Positions 49,501 to 58,807 are shown, numbered from the stretch's first letter. The stretch is 64,000 nt of DNA from Saururus chinensis (GCA_035235625.1 CP141148.1:15005057-15069056), one strand, 5' to 3'. The notes: generated by a model not told the origin, from the letters alone. A program made the numbers and translations.

Positions 49501-50776
49501 AATTTCTTATATCCCCCACTTTTACCCAGTTTTTTCACCCTCATGTTTTCCTTCTTTTTCCCTCTTCTTCTCCGGCGCCGGCAGCTTTTTCTCCGGCGCC
49601 TCCATCTTCTTCTCCGATGCATAGGCCATGACCACGCACAGGCTATGGCCGCACAACAAGCTGCGGCCAGGCCACGGCCGCTCGCGGCCGGCCGCAGCCT
49701 CGCAGCAGCAGGCCGCGCGCAGTAGGCCACGGCCGCGCAGCAGCAGGCTGCGGCCGCACGCAGCAAGCAGCGGCCTCACAGCAGGCCGCGGCCGCGCAGC
49801 AGCCGGCCGTACGCGGCAGCAGGCCGGCTGCGGCCGCGCGCAGCAGGCTGTGGCCTTGCAGCAGCCGGCCATGCTCAGCTGCTGCCGCGGCCTCACATGG
49901 CAGCAGGCCGCAGCTTCGCACAGCAGCAGGCTGCGGCTTCGCTCACAAACCCGAGCAACAGGCCGCGACCGGCCAGATCTGGTCGGCTGTGACCTGTGCT
50001 GGTTGTGGCGGCTATGACCGTGCGTTGCCCGGAATTGGTGCCGACGGCCGTCGGCACCGGAGAAGAAGATGAGGGAGATAGGGGGGGGGGGAACATGGGT
50101 GAAAGGGATGGGGGAAAATAAGTAAAAAAAATACAATTTTTTCTTTTATTTGGGGGACACGGAGAAAAAAACGGGGTTCAAATAGCCGAGTTCAAGTAAG
50201 AAATGGCACCTGGTTAGCAAAGCCGACGCCGATACCAAGCAGGATGCGGCCAACTATGAGCATGACCACATTCTGGGCGGCACCGTTGAGAACGGCTCCG
50301 GCGAGGAAGACGGCCCCGCTGAAGAGCATGGATATCTTACGGCCGTACCTCCTGGTGACCATCGAGGCGAAGAAAGAGGCTACAGCGGCGGCCAGGTAAA
50401 GGGATGACGTGAAGGTCGTCAGCAGCGAACTGTCGAACATGCAGTACTGGCCCAGCTTATCGTTTTTTGGCATTCGGTAAACGGAGCGGAAGAACTTCAA
50501 AAACGAGTCCATTGATGAAACTCCTCCTGTCAAAAAAAAAAAAGAGAGACAGTAGTCTCTTAGCTACTTCTCTTACTAAATTGAACCAAAAGTTGCATAT
50601 CAGCTGATGTGCAGGATTTCTCTTGATAATAAAAGACCAGTACCTGAGATTCCGATGTCGTAGCCGAAGATCAAACCACCGGAGGAGGCGACGAGACAAG
50701 CAAAGAAGACATAATCGGTCATCTTCCCGGGGTATTGCTTTTGGCCTCCGGCGGAGACGATCCCACCCCCCGCCAT
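34058..50776 (-). CDS. STP-type monosaccharide/proton symporter, intact, four exons
   Basis: Exons on the minus strand are 50776-50644, 50526-50210, 35266-34634 and 34510-34058 (133+317+633+453 bp), giving 511 residues with no stop or frameshift and GT-AG at every border. This is a 12-helix major-facilitator sugar transporter of the plant STP family, importing hexoses with protons across the plasma membrane. Visible marks are [10 protein letters not shown] (33-42) in helix 1, RRYGRK (103-108), [14 protein letters not shown] (137-150) with [18 protein letters not shown] (221-227), QQMTGIN (292-298), [10 protein letters not shown] (411-420) and PETK (473-476). Cys73 and Cys447 sit where STPs form the lid disulfide (Cys77/Cys449 in STP10). 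The length is typical. The start MAGGG is the usual STP beginning. Intron 2 (14,943 bp) is filled with transposons; introns 1 and 3 are 117 and 123 bp. Which STP member it is remains open. Confidence 0.93.
34634..35266 (-). CDS. STP exon 3
   Basis: Acceptor CCGCAG|TCGGTT, donor GGTCAG|GTAATT. Codes for 211 residues from [11 protein letters not shown] through the central loop to GGIQMLIGQ, including QQMTGIN and RVGRR. Confidence 0.93.
35971..36711. mobile_element. 741-bp inverted-repeat element with GATACGG motifs
   Basis: Left end GGCATAGAAGGCCG, right end (complement) GCATGGAAGGCTGC, flanked on both sides by TTATA (35966-35970 and 36712-36716). Near both ends the motif GTATCGG/CCGATAC and related forms recur many times, while the middle is very AT-rich. 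No coding sequence. The 5-bp flank does not fit the common MITE superfamilies, so the class is open. Confidence 0.6.
37360..37770 (-). pseudogene. Captured CHX-type cation/H+ exchanger fragment
   Basis: Minus-strand translation gives a piece of the cytosolic C-terminal domain of plant CHX antiporters: [20 protein letters not shown], then [31 protein letters not shown] and [19 protein letters not shown]. In a shifted frame [19 protein letters not shown] follows. CHX proteins exchange K+ or Na+ for protons in endomembranes. Only this C-terminal fragment is present, without the membrane domain. It lies inside CACTA subterminal sequence, so the transposon most likely carried it here. A frameshift near 37395 and loss of the remainder make it non-functional. 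Confidence 0.72.
37854..38183 (-). repeat. Gypsy 2 3' LTR
   Basis: Plus-strand ends are TATTGTGCC (TG changed to TA) and CATGCACAACA. It aligns along its full length with 42848-43181. The purine-rich GGTGGAG just inside (38184-38190, minus strand) is the remains of the polypurine tract. Confidence 0.9.
38220..41460 (-). pseudogene. Gypsy 2 pol remnant (PR-RT-RH-INT-chromodomain)
   Basis: Order on the minus strand: protease with [14 protein letters not shown] (about 41420); RT with [16 protein letters not shown] (about 40720) and FSKLDL. The catalytic box reads FFNDILVYS near 40410, so the first Asp of FxDD is Asn. Next are RNase H ([21 protein letters not shown]), the tether with [16 protein letters not shown], and integrase pieces including [14 protein letters not shown]. 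The GPY-like region has [21 protein letters not shown], then [10 protein letters not shown]. About 38340-38240 gives a chromodomain-like stretch ([15 protein letters not shown] with TAG in place of Trp). Frameshifts are frequent and the polyprotein is dead. Confidence 0.88.
41700..42817 (-). pseudogene. Gypsy 2 gag remnant
   Basis: Start [18 protein letters not shown] at 42817, 18 bp after the primer-binding site. The gag domain includes [30 protein letters not shown], then [20 protein letters not shown] and [12 protein letters not shown] further part ([18 protein letters not shown]) leads to protease. Stops and frameshifts divide it, so no capsid protein can be made. Confidence 0.87.
42848..43181 (-). 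repeat. Gypsy 2 5' LTR
   Basis: Plus-strand ends are TGTTGTGCCC and GTGCACAACA. It is separated by one base from the primer-binding site at 42835-42846 and followed outside by the CAAAC target duplication. Confidence 0.9.
43270..43374 (-). pseudogene. Captured first exon with signal-peptide-like start
   Basis: Minus strand: after a leader, ATG opens [20 protein letters not shown], followed by [13 protein letters not shown], and ends at a clean donor CCAG|GTAAGAAAG. The start is hydrophobic, like a secretory signal. With the gypsy element removed, the following intron-like sequence runs straight into the CHX fragment. It is therefore part of a chimeric captured transcript unit inside the CACTA element. 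The parent gene was not recognised. Confidence 0.4.
43375..44300. other. CACTA interior and subterminal repeats
   Basis: 43375-43840 looks like the 5' leader of the captured exon plus unassigned sequence. 43850-44050 contains CACTA subterminal motifs (TTGCGAC, GCGACGCAT, GCATCGCGAATAA), followed by a CT-rich block at 44050-44215. No gene. Confidence 0.5.
44301..45741 (+). mobile_element. Solo LTR 3 (1.44 kb) nested in the CACTA element
   Basis: Begins TGATGCACTG and ends ATAACAACA (TG...CA), flanked by a perfect 5-bp duplication CTAAT (44296-44300 and 45742-45746). A promoter-like CTTATAAATAGAGG stands at about 45044. The segment CCCTGTGGATTGACC near the 3' side is a phrase often seen in LTRs of plant gypsy elements. 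There are no coding regions and no partner LTR. It is unrelated to the 3.3-3.5 kb solo LTRs. Confidence 0.85.
45742..47460. repeat. CT-rich tandem block array of the CACTA interior
   Basis: Repeated composite units consist of a GCAAGGTAGT-CGAC segment, a TATTTCT block, an AT-rich ATAATATTTT stretch and a 100-150 bp (CT)n-rich tract starting ATCTCCCTCTCCTCTCTCTA. Unit starts are visible at 45750, 46137 and 46910, with shorter CT/AT subunits of about 200 bp between 46260 and 46860. The block at 44050 is a further copy left of the solo LTR. Low-complexity reading frames here are not genes. Confidence 0.8.
47580..48196. repeat. Right subterminal repeat region of the CACTA element
   Basis: About ten near-palindromes of the form AGCGACGCTT...AAGC(A/G)TTGCTAATA follow one another, ending with the terminal TTGTTGTAGTG. 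Such clustered motifs are the transposase-binding regions of CACTA elements. Confidence 0.8.
48292..49056. mobile_element. Inverted-repeat element with (ACC)n core
   Basis: Left end GTATGTTTGGATT...GGAAAGTGGGGGAAAGG; right end (complement) GTACTATTTGGATT...GAAACCGGGAGAAAGG. The core (about 48488-48945) is an imperfect (ACC/CAC)n trinucleotide array. The open frames in it code only for Thr, Gly, Pro or His runs and are not genes. The target duplication was not resolved. Confidence 0.55.
49180..49340 (+). repeat. 81-bp direct duplication
   Basis: GAATAGAACCATCACACA, AGATATTACCAAAC, TGGTTG and CGTATTT occur twice with an 81-bp period (first copy from 49180, second from 49261), with a few differences. 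Confidence 0.85.
49428..50193. mobile_element. MULE-type MITE next to STP exon 2
   Basis: Terminal inverted repeats: left GAACGTGGCTATTTGAACCC, right (complement) GAACTCGGCTATTTGAACCC, each followed by (C/G)TTTTTTTC. The 9-bp target duplication AAGTAAGAA flanks it perfectly (49419-49427 and 50194-50202), as expected for Mutator-like elements. The core is a GC-rich array of GCAGCAGGC, GCGGCCGC and CGGCCG motifs, in sharp contrast to the AT-rich intron. No protein-coding gene. The inner end lies 16 bp from the last base of exon 2. Confidence 0.85.
50210..50526 (-). CDS. STP exon 2
   Basis: Acceptor GACAG|GAGGAG, donor AACCAG|GTGCCA. Codes for [13 protein letters not shown], the lid loop with Cys73, helices 2-4, RRYGRK and GVGFANQ. 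Only 16 intron bases separate it from a MULE-type MITE. Confidence 0.93.
50644..50776 (-). CDS. STP exon 1
   Basis: Codes for residues 1-44 plus one base: start MAGGG, cytoplasmic N-terminus, helix 1 with [10 protein letters not shown]. The donor is CAG|GTACTGG. Confidence 0.93.
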
Positions 50777-50898
50777 TGTTCCCTCAGCTTGGGAAATAAG
50801 GTAGAGAGAGACAAAGATGCAGATCAGGGACGGAAAAGGCAGACGAACGAGAATGACAAAGGAAGTATAGGAGGAGCAGGGCAAGGAGGATTTGGAAG

Positions 50899-50906
50899 TA
50901 TATATA
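50899..50906 (-). promoter_or_regulatory. TATA box of the STP gene
   Basis: TATATATA on the minus strand, about 123 bp before the ATG. Transcription would start near 50870, giving a 5' UTR of about 95 nt. This is the only TATA-like element in that interval. Confidence 0.6.
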
Positions 50907-50959
50907 AGCGGGGAGGGTGTAGGGTTGGAGTGAAAGAAAGAGATGGTTTGGAGTGATTT

Positions 50960-51420
50960 ACTCTAAGCAGTAAATGAGGAGAGCATCAAGCTCAATTTTG
51001 TTCATATCTCTCTCGTTATCATGGAAAAGGACGAGGAAACGATTGGCTTGTAGAAAAGACTTCTCATCCCCCCGAGTCCACGACGTGATATCCAGGACCA
51101 CTACTGAAACTTGAGAATTTTTGTGGGGGTGTAGTCATTGTGTTAAAATCATTTTCCGTTCCTAAATTCACGAGGCCCAGCCATTGTCAGCAGCAATTAT
51201 GTAATCCACTTAATAATCCATACGCTGCAGCAGGATGCATACAAGGTCCGAAGAGATATACTCAATACAGCTATAGTGCCGTTTAACATACACGGGTCAT
51301 AGCTGTAGAGAGACCAGGCCACGGCGATTCAGGTGCCCTGTCTTGCGTCGTCGTCACATTCAAATCACCCAGTATCGATCATTCCACGCAACGCGGCTTG
51401 ACCATCAATGGGAACGCGCC
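50960..51420. other. STP upstream region
   Basis: Promoter-proximal DNA of the minus-strand STP gene. No further elements are identified beyond the TATA box at 50899. It ends at the copia element. Confidence 0.4.
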
Positions 51421-51583
51421 TGAAGAGAATTGATTTTCATCTGTAAACATAACAAGGGTATACAATTTATAGCTGCAAGAAGAGAATTTTAGAAATAGAA
51501 GAAGCTCAAGGTATGTCGAGGAAATGAAGAAACGTTTAGGAAGATGAATAGTTTATATAGGAAATAGGTATATCTTTAATATG
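51421..51583 (-). repeat. Copia 3' LTR
   Basis: About 163 bp, matching 56422-56583 plus the bases after the MITE. Its outer end on the plus strand starts TGAAGAGAATTG; its inner end is bordered by the polypurine tract. Confidence 0.75.
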
Positions 51584-51726
51584 CCCCTCCAAACTCATAG
51601 CAAGTAAAGAGTCATTAGTTTAGAAATAAGGGTATGAAATTGATGTATGGGGAGTGGCTTGGTGAAGATATAAGTGAGTTGATCTTTGGATGGAACATGC
51701 TCAACCTATATCTTGCCAGCTAAAAC

Positions 51727-54700
51727 TTATTCTTGAATGTAGAAATGATAAATTTTGATATGTTTAGTGCAAGCGTAAAAAACAAGGTTTGTTGTGAGAG
51801 CAATAGTAGATTGGTTGTCACACCATAAAGTAGGAGTCTTTGGAGGAGAGATTGCAAGGAACTTGAGAATTATGGAAACCCAAACTATCTTAGTAGCAGT
51901 GAAGGAGAGAGCCCGATATTTGGCTTCAATAGAAGAGACAATACCTAGTGACGGACCGACAGTTAAATAGGTCACCAGCCCAGTCAGAATCAAGAGTACG
52001 CAGTAAGAGTGAAGGGACCTGGTCGGATAAGAATGCCAGAAAAGAGCGTGCCATGGAGATAACAAAAGATCCTTTTGACAACTATATAATGAATTGTAGA
52101 GGGCTGATGTATGTGTTGGCACACATAGTTTACAAAATATGCAATATCAGGACGAGTATAAGTGAGGTACTGAAGAGCTCCAATAATGCTATTTTAGTGG
52201 GAAGGATCAGAGAAAAGTGGATCAATAGGAGAGGTAGGAGGGCGTTTGTGGCCAATAGGAGTAGGGGTGGGTTTGTAGCTATCCATGTTAGCCCTCAGGA
52301 GAATCTCTCAAGTATACTGAGCTTGTGAGAGGAAGAGACCATTTGGAGTAGTTGTGAATTCTATGCCAAGAAAGTGATGGAGAAGACCTAAATCTTTGAC
52401 AGCAAAGACTCGACCAAGAAGAGTAATGATGTGATCGATGAAAGGAGGGTGAGTACCAGTAATGAGGATGTTATCAACATAAACAACAAGGATAGTAAGC
52501 TGAGAGTCGGTCTGATGGAGAAAGAGTGAGGTGTTAGCATGACAGACTTAGAACCCTAGGTTAAGAAGATAGGATGAGTGTTGAGCATACCACTGGCAAG
52601 GGGCTTGTTTGAGACCATATAAAGCTTTGTGAAGCCAACACACATTGTGGGGAGAGTGGAGTCAATAAAGCCAGGGGGTTGAGCCATGTATAGTTCTTCC
52701 TTAATGGTACCATGGAGAAAGACATTGAAGATGCTCAACTATTTCATGATCCATGCTTTGAAAATAGCAAGACTTAGTATAATCCGAATGGTGTTGGGTT
52801 TTACTACGGGACTAAAGGTTTCATGATAGTCCTGTCATTCTTCTTGAGTGAAACCCTTTGCAACAAGGAGGGCCTTGTACTGAGAAATAGAGCCGTCGAG
52901 ACCCCACTTAATTTTGTAGGTCCATCAACACCCAATGATATTAGAGTTAAGTGGCAGGGGAAACACACCACTCAGGAACCTGGGAGGCAATATGGAAGGA
53001 GGTGGATTTGGTCTGAGGGGAGGTTTGGGCGATGAGAAAGAGTGGGATGCGAGGGCAAAAAATGCCGGCTTTGCTACGAGTAATCATCGAATGAGAGGGG
53101 CTGGGGAGAGGGGGTAGAGTGGGGGAGTGGTGATGTCGGGGACGAGTGAGGAGTGGGAGGAGGAGTTGGGATTGAGGGGGAATGAGGGGGTGTAGGAAGG
53201 GGAGTAGAGGGAGGATCTGGTGAGATGGTGGGGGTATGGGAGGAGGTAGGTGGGGGAAGAGGTAGAGGGGAAATAAGGTGAGCAGGAGATGGAGTAGTAG
53301 GAGAGTGATGGAGAAAGGGAAATTCATGTTTGACAAAATGGATATGGCAAGAGATGTAGACGTGATGAGTGGTGGGGTCAAGGCATCGATAACCTTTAGT
53401 AGTTGGGTAATACCCAATGAATAGACAAGGAACAGAACGAGGTTCAAGTTTGTGGTTAGAGTAAGGATGGATCCACAGGTAGCATCGATAGCCAAAGGTA
53501 CAAAGTGAGTGTAATCAGGAGGGGTGAGGTGAAGTAGTTGATAGGGGGAGGTGTTGTTTAAGATGAGAGTTGGGAGATGATTGATGAGATATGTGGCAGT
53601 GCAGACAACATCAACCCAATAAGAGGGAGTTATTTGAGCTATAGTAAGTAGGGTGATGGTGGTCTCAATGATGTGACAGTGTTTTCATTCTGCAATAATG
53701 TTTTGTTCGGGGGTGTGAGGGCAAGAAAACTGATGGGTGATGCCTTGAGAGGTGAAGTGATGAGTGAAGCAGGAGTTGACGTACTCACGGCCATTGCCAG
53801 AATGGAAGAAGGTGGTACAATGAGGGAGAGCATTTTTGACCAAAGACTGAAAGGCAAGAAAAGCTTCAAAGACATTCGATTTGAGTTTGAGAGGGTAGAG
53901 CCAGGTGTAGCGAGAGTAATCATCGATAAATATGACGTAGTATTGGTAACCAAGGAATGAGAGAACATGTGAGGGGCCCCAGACATCAGAGTGAATAAGT
54001 TCAAGTGGACTAGTAGATGATCGTTGTGAAAGAGGAAATGGTAATTTGTGAGATTTACTAACATGACAACTATTACAAACAAAATTTTTGAGCTTAGTGA
54101 CATGAAAAGGGAAAAGTCGATACAATGGAATTAAAAGTGGCGGGGGAAGGATGACCAAGTCGATGATGCTAGATGTATGAAGTAGTGACATGGAGAGCAT
54201 ACGGAGGAGTGGAGGAGAGAGGGTGGACGCCGTTCTGACAAGGGCCTCAATACAGGATGCGCTTGGACTCATTATCCTGAATAGACACATCAGACATAGT
54301 AAAAGTTAGAGAACAATCATTATTGCAGGCAAGTTTGTGTACTGAGAGGAGATTGTGGGCAATAGTGGGTGTATGAAGAATAGTGTTAAGAAGAAGTGTG
54401 GAGATGGGAAGAGACAGGATGGTGCTACATGTAGAGGAGATAGGGAGAGAATGACCGTTACCAATGTTGACATGGGAGGGAGCAAGATGAAATGACGGGG
54501 TGGTGATGTGGTTCAGATCTGGAGTGATATGATCGCTGGCGCCAAAATTGAGGAGCCAATTAGAGGAATGGGGCCCACCTCCTTGAGCACACATGGCAAG
54601 GCTGGGACCTGTGGTAGGACCCTAGTGGGAGGCATTGAATTGCTCTGTGTAGTTGATAGCTGTGTCGAGTATGCCACATATCTGGCATGAGGGACAGTAA

Positions 54701-55740
54701 TGGTAGGAACCCCTTTAGCCACGGTTTTGGCGGCGGTCCGCACTACCCCCATGACACTGCTATTGATATGGAGAAGTGGACAAATGACCAAGGGTGGGGA
54801 GGAGACCAAGGGAGGCATAGGCTGTAGCCGGAGGTGGTATGGAGTGTTCGAGGGAGGGAACAACATGAGCGGTAGCGGAGGCTGGGAGGAGTTGACCCAA
54901 GCTGGGACTGATCATGTTAAAGATAGTCAAAGGGATGACATGATCAGCAGAGGGAGTAGGAGAGGCCATGGTGCCAATGATAGCATGGAGGGTAGTGTAA
55001 TGTGCCAAGGGTGGACCTGTGGGGGCCGATTGTTGGAGAGAGAGAGCGGTCTCCTCCACAAGAAGAAGGTTCCAGAGTTCAGCGACCGGAACCAAGGTAC
55101 CGCGAGCTCGAATTCCAGTGGCAAACACAGAGTATTCGGCTGGGTGACCAGCCAAAGTTTGGTGAAGGAGATATGGATCACTTACAAGAACACCAACGAT
55201 AGCGAGTTGATTGACAAGGAGTCGCAATTGGTTGAGATAAGCAGCCATCCCACCGGGGCCAAGATAGCAACGATGAAGATCATTGATCAATTAAATGACT
55301 GCAATAGGCGAGGCAGAGAGGTAGCGAGTCTCAATTGCTCTCCACAAGGCAGCAGAGGTGCTGTATGTAAAAAAGTGGTAGATGAGAGTTGGTTCAATAG
55401 TGACATGTAAAAAGATAAGAAGGTGATGGTCAGTATGAATCCAGTCAGAATAAGACAGGTAAGAAGAAGTAGATGTAGGAGAGAGACAAGGTAGAGAGCT
55501 ATCAACATAGAGAAGAAGTTAGTAGGCATTTAAGACAGAGCGAGTGGTTTCTCGTAAGACAAGAAAATTAAAATCATCAAGGGAGACACTAATAAGGGAG
55601 GTCATATTGGATAAAAGAAATTTGATTGAGGCTGGAACAATAATAAAAAAATTTAAAAAAATTAAAAAAGGTGGTGGGGGAGGAATAGTAATGCTTGATG
55701 TAGGCGTAGTGGGGGGAGAGCTAGGTGAGTCCATTGAGGT
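51727..55740 (-). pseudogene. Copia gag-pol remnant
   Basis: Minus strand. Gag starts near 55734 (SLISVSLDDFNFLV) and continues at 55290 (MAAYLNQLRLLVNQLA, then EYSVFATGIRAR). Protease at about 54560 reads WLLNFGASDHIT, with the catalytic Asp as Asn. Integrase (54100-53690) has HSDVWGP but HSGNGREY, where the second catalytic Asp is Gly. RT (about 52740-52430) has NVFLHGTIKEELYMAQPPGF and YVDNILIT, the second Asp of YVDD being Asn (52470-52481). RNase H (52120-51727) includes SSIEAKYRAL and LWCDNQSTIAL. Three separate catalytic losses plus frameshifts make the polyprotein inert. Confidence 0.9.
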
Positions 55741-56421
55741 GAAAGGAGAACGGAGATCACGCTAGGGAGGATGCGATGTGGCTGTGAACAGAAAAAGAGG
55801 AGAATAAAAGAAACTCTCGAACAAGAAAAAGATAGGATAGAGACAGAAGGGGCGGGCCAAATACTGGTCATGAGCGGGACGACAGCAGTAGGCTTGGTAG
55901 GGCAGTTATGGCCGTCGAGAATGCAAAGGTGGGGACCAGTGAGAGGCAAGGCCGAATGACAGGCTTGAAAAAAGAAGGTGACGGTTGTTCGCAGGGATGA
56001 TGGCGGTGATATAGATGGGTATGGAATCGAGAGAGGGAGGGCGGAACAGTCAATCGGAACGGGAGAGGGGGGGCTGGATCCACGAGAACGCATCAGGGAG
56101 AGAGTGAAGGAAAGGGCCGATCGGAGGGCGGCCGAGAGACGGAATAGAGAAGGAAGAAAGCGGCAGGGACGGATAAGCGAGGGAAACAGGGACAGGGGAC
56201 AATCATGATCGCCGATTTCTATAGAGTGGGGGCAGATCTGGAGAGGAGGAACTAGATCAGGAAGGGGTGATAACAAGGTAGTCGCCAGTGAGAGAAGATA
56301 ACAACGGCCGGTCGAGATGTAGAAGGATTGTAGAAGATGACGGCTTCTTGGATTTTCAGGCATAGAGAAGAGGGCGACCAATGACTGGTTCTTAGAAGTG
56401 TAGGCAATATTTGGCTCGATA

Positions 56422-57105
56422 TGATAAAGAGAATTGTTTTTCATATGTAAACATTACAAGAGTATACAATTTATACATACAAGAACAGAATTCTAGAGAC
56501 AAAAAAAGCTCAAGGGATGCGGACGAAATGAGGAGCCGTGTAAGGAAGATGAATAGTTTACATAAGAAACAAGTATATCTTTAGGGGTCGTTTAGATACT
56601 AAATTAATTCAATAGAAAATTAAGTCAAAAATTTTATCATGTGAATTACGTTTGGTAAGAGAATTTGTTAGAAAAAATTCAAATATCGTGTTAAATCTAA
56701 TTTTAAAATTTTAAACTAATATAACTCTCTCTCTCTCTTGAACTTGGATATGTACGTTTTTTCTACTATTACGCTTCTAAATTTGAGCTCTATCAAACAA
56801 AATCCCACAAGGGTAGATAATTTTGAACTTTCAAAATGGATCATACCTATATGACACGTTTCTCAAGGCTCAAATCAGTATGAAAGATAATCGTTGAAAA
56901 ATAATAAAATCTGTAATTTTCAAAATAGGGACTATGAGACTGAATCGACTGATTCAGGCTTGAAATAGCCTAAATCAACTTGAGTGCTGAATTTTAATTT
57001 TGCGTAGCTTCTACACATAAATAGGATTCTAAAATTCAAGCTGAATTGAGGCTAAATCAACTGAATCTTTGGAAGATTTAGTACCCAAACAACCTCTTAA
57101 TAGCA
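56422..57105 (-). repeat. Copia 5' LTR, split by a Tourist-like MITE
   Basis: LTR sequence runs 56422-56583, is interrupted by the MITE, and resumes after the second TTA with ATAGCA, whose complement TGCTAT gives the LTR its TG start. A degenerate Met-tRNA primer site (TATCGAGCC) lies just inside, left of 56422. Confidence 0.65.
56584..57096. mobile_element. Tourist-like (PIF/Harbinger) MITE
   Basis: Ends GGGGTCGTTTAGATACTAAAT and (complement) GAGGTTGTTTGGGTACTAAAT, flanked by TTA on both sides (56581-56583, 57097-57099). The GGGGTTGTTT-type terminus and TTA/TAA duplication are diagnostic of Tourist MITEs. 513 bp, non-coding, inserted near the end of the copia 5' LTR. Confidence 0.85.
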
Positions 57106-57574
57106 CCCACCGCCCTTGCCCTCATTGGCTCTAGAGTCTCTACCCCAACCCCATTTAGTCGAAGCAAGAGCATATGAATGGTAAGTAACACACACAAATA
57201 TAGAATAGAGCAAGGCATTACAAATTAGAAAGGCCCATAAGCGGCCATTAATTTGCATACCTTAGATCCCATAGTTGTTGCCCCTAAAAATGGCTCCCCT
57301 CTAGCTCATGTATTCAAGGAAGGAGGGCTTGACTTCTAAATCCACTTGTAATTGCAGTCAAGCGGGAAACATGTAGGCCCTCCTGGAAAGTTGTCCCTAT
57401 TTGTCATTTGCTTCCCGTCTTTCTATTTTTGTCCATAAGCCTTGCAGTTGTGTGAAATGTAATGGAGATCTATGTCCCACCTATGGGAATGTGGAATGGC
57501 TTTCCTCCCACAAATCCTTCCTATAAAAAAAGCGGCGGCTAGTTTGACTTTTTAACGGACGAATAACAGTTTTG
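57106..57574. other. Gene-free stretch
   Basis: Nothing recognised except a TATAAAA-like string near 57520, which could belong to a captured promoter. Confidence 0.35.
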
Positions 57575-57770
57575 GTCCCGAATGAGTGAGTAATTACATG
57601 TTTATGTAGTTTACTTTCTATGAAAATTTATGTAATTCATAGGGGTATTCCAGGAATTTAGGGGCAAAATTAATGGTGTCTAAGTTCTTTTGCCATATTG
57701 GACGAAAATGCCCTCCATTATTGGCCTCTATTTGGATGAAAATGCCCTCCATTCATTGGCCTCTATTTCG
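57575..57770 (+). repeat. Dispersed repeat, copy B
   Basis: Similar to 2690-2880 in the same orientation (see copy A). Within it GATGAAAATGCCCTCCATT and GACGAAAATGCCCTCCATT form an internal 38-bp duplication. Confidence 0.5.
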
Positions 57771-58249
57771 AACTTGTTTTGATGTTAATTTTACGAATTT
57801 CATCTGCATGAGATGTAAATATTTAATGCTAATTAATGAGAATGAAAAAACTAACCTTGATACATATGTTTTGGTTTGGTATAATGGTGTTTGTAATTAG
57901 AAAGTTTTTTTTGGATAGTTTTGGCATTAACACCATTATTGGTTGTCAAAAATTAATGTGGTATTTATGGGCTTTGATTAATTTGGTAAGTTCGTTTAAT
58001 TAGTGGCAAATTAATAGATTCCAATTTGGCTTAGGTGGGCCATTAGGTTTAATTTAAGAATGGTGAGCATTTAAGAATAGTGAGTGTTCATTGCCTTTTC
58101 AAATTCCTTTTGTTCATATACCTGGTTGTGTGTGCCTTTTGAACTCCTTCTAGTTTGATCGGAATTTTTCATGTGATTATTGAGATCCAACGAGATGTAT
58201 TGCTCTCATGGTTCGGTGTTTGGGTGTTTAGGACCAATGAACACCTGTA

Positions 58250-58378
58250 CCTCTCTCCTAGTTCATCAAATGGGGCGGCAAAGATGGCAGACAGGCTGAA
58301 GTCGGAGAGCTTGAGGTCGCCATGCTCATCGAGTAGCAGGTTCTCGGGCTTGAGGTTGCGGCCCTTCTGCGAATCAAA
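58250..58378 (-). pseudogene. CIPK-type protein kinase fragment
   Basis: Minus strand: NLKPENLLLDEHGDLKLSDF, then SLSAI. This is kinase subdomains VIb-VII of CBL-interacting (SNF1-related group 3) kinases, normally HRDLKPENLLLDEHGNLKxSDFGLSAL. Here HRD is replaced by KGRN and DFG by DFS, and a stop precedes it. Only this fragment (about 40 codons) exists; flanking sequence is unrelated. It stands head-to-head with the FTHFS fragment 430 bp away. Confidence 0.78.
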
Positions 58379-58807
58379 ACATCATTGACTACTGCCTCCA
58401 AACTGATCTACTTCTGTGAACCAGGTAACACCATTTTCTTCTATCCTTTTCTTCTCTTCTTGTTTGATTTCGTCTTCTCTTCTTCATCGCATACTTTGCT
58501 GAATTTTTTAGCTCTGCATTTTGATTAGGGCGATTCCTATGTAAAAAAAAAGATTTTTTCTGATTTTGCATACTGCAAGCATGGCAATCACCCAACTCTT
58601 TTTTGTCCAATCCACTTCATTGCTCTCCAAGTTGGGTGAAAACTGAAAACTTGGTTCTCTTGATTTGTTTTCTATTTCGCCTTCTTTGATTGGATCGGTA
58701 AATGATGGTGATCTAAAGTTCTGAGAATGGTTATTTGGAGTTATTATCTTCTTATCCACTGCTCGTATAGTTTCTGGCCTGACAGAAATTGGTGTGCACG
58801 ATGCTGT

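Larger units (their letters stand above)
51421..57105 (-). mobile_element. Ty1/copia element, non-functional
   Basis: The short LTRs (51421-51583 and 56422-57105 with a MITE inside) share GAGAATTG(A/T)TTTTCAT, GTATACAATTTATA, AGAAGCTCAAGG or AAAAAAGCTCAAGG, GAAGATGAATAGTTTA and TATATCTTTAATA. The polypurine tract TTTGGAGGGG (minus strand) abuts the 3' LTR at 51584. The minus-strand order is gag, protease, integrase, RT, RNase H, the copia order. No matching target duplication was found (GCGCC left, CCCAC right). About 5.2 kb without the MITE. Confidence 0.87.

Noticed and set aside
49497-50136. Open frames of up to 204 codons in the GC-rich block
   Set aside because: Stops are rare because of high GC; sequence is a GCAGCAGGC/CGGCCG repeat inside a MULE-type MITE.
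55662-56444. 260-codon minus-strand frame
   Set aside because: Lies in the copia leader between LTR and gag; low-complexity Ser/Pro/Leu composition, no domain.
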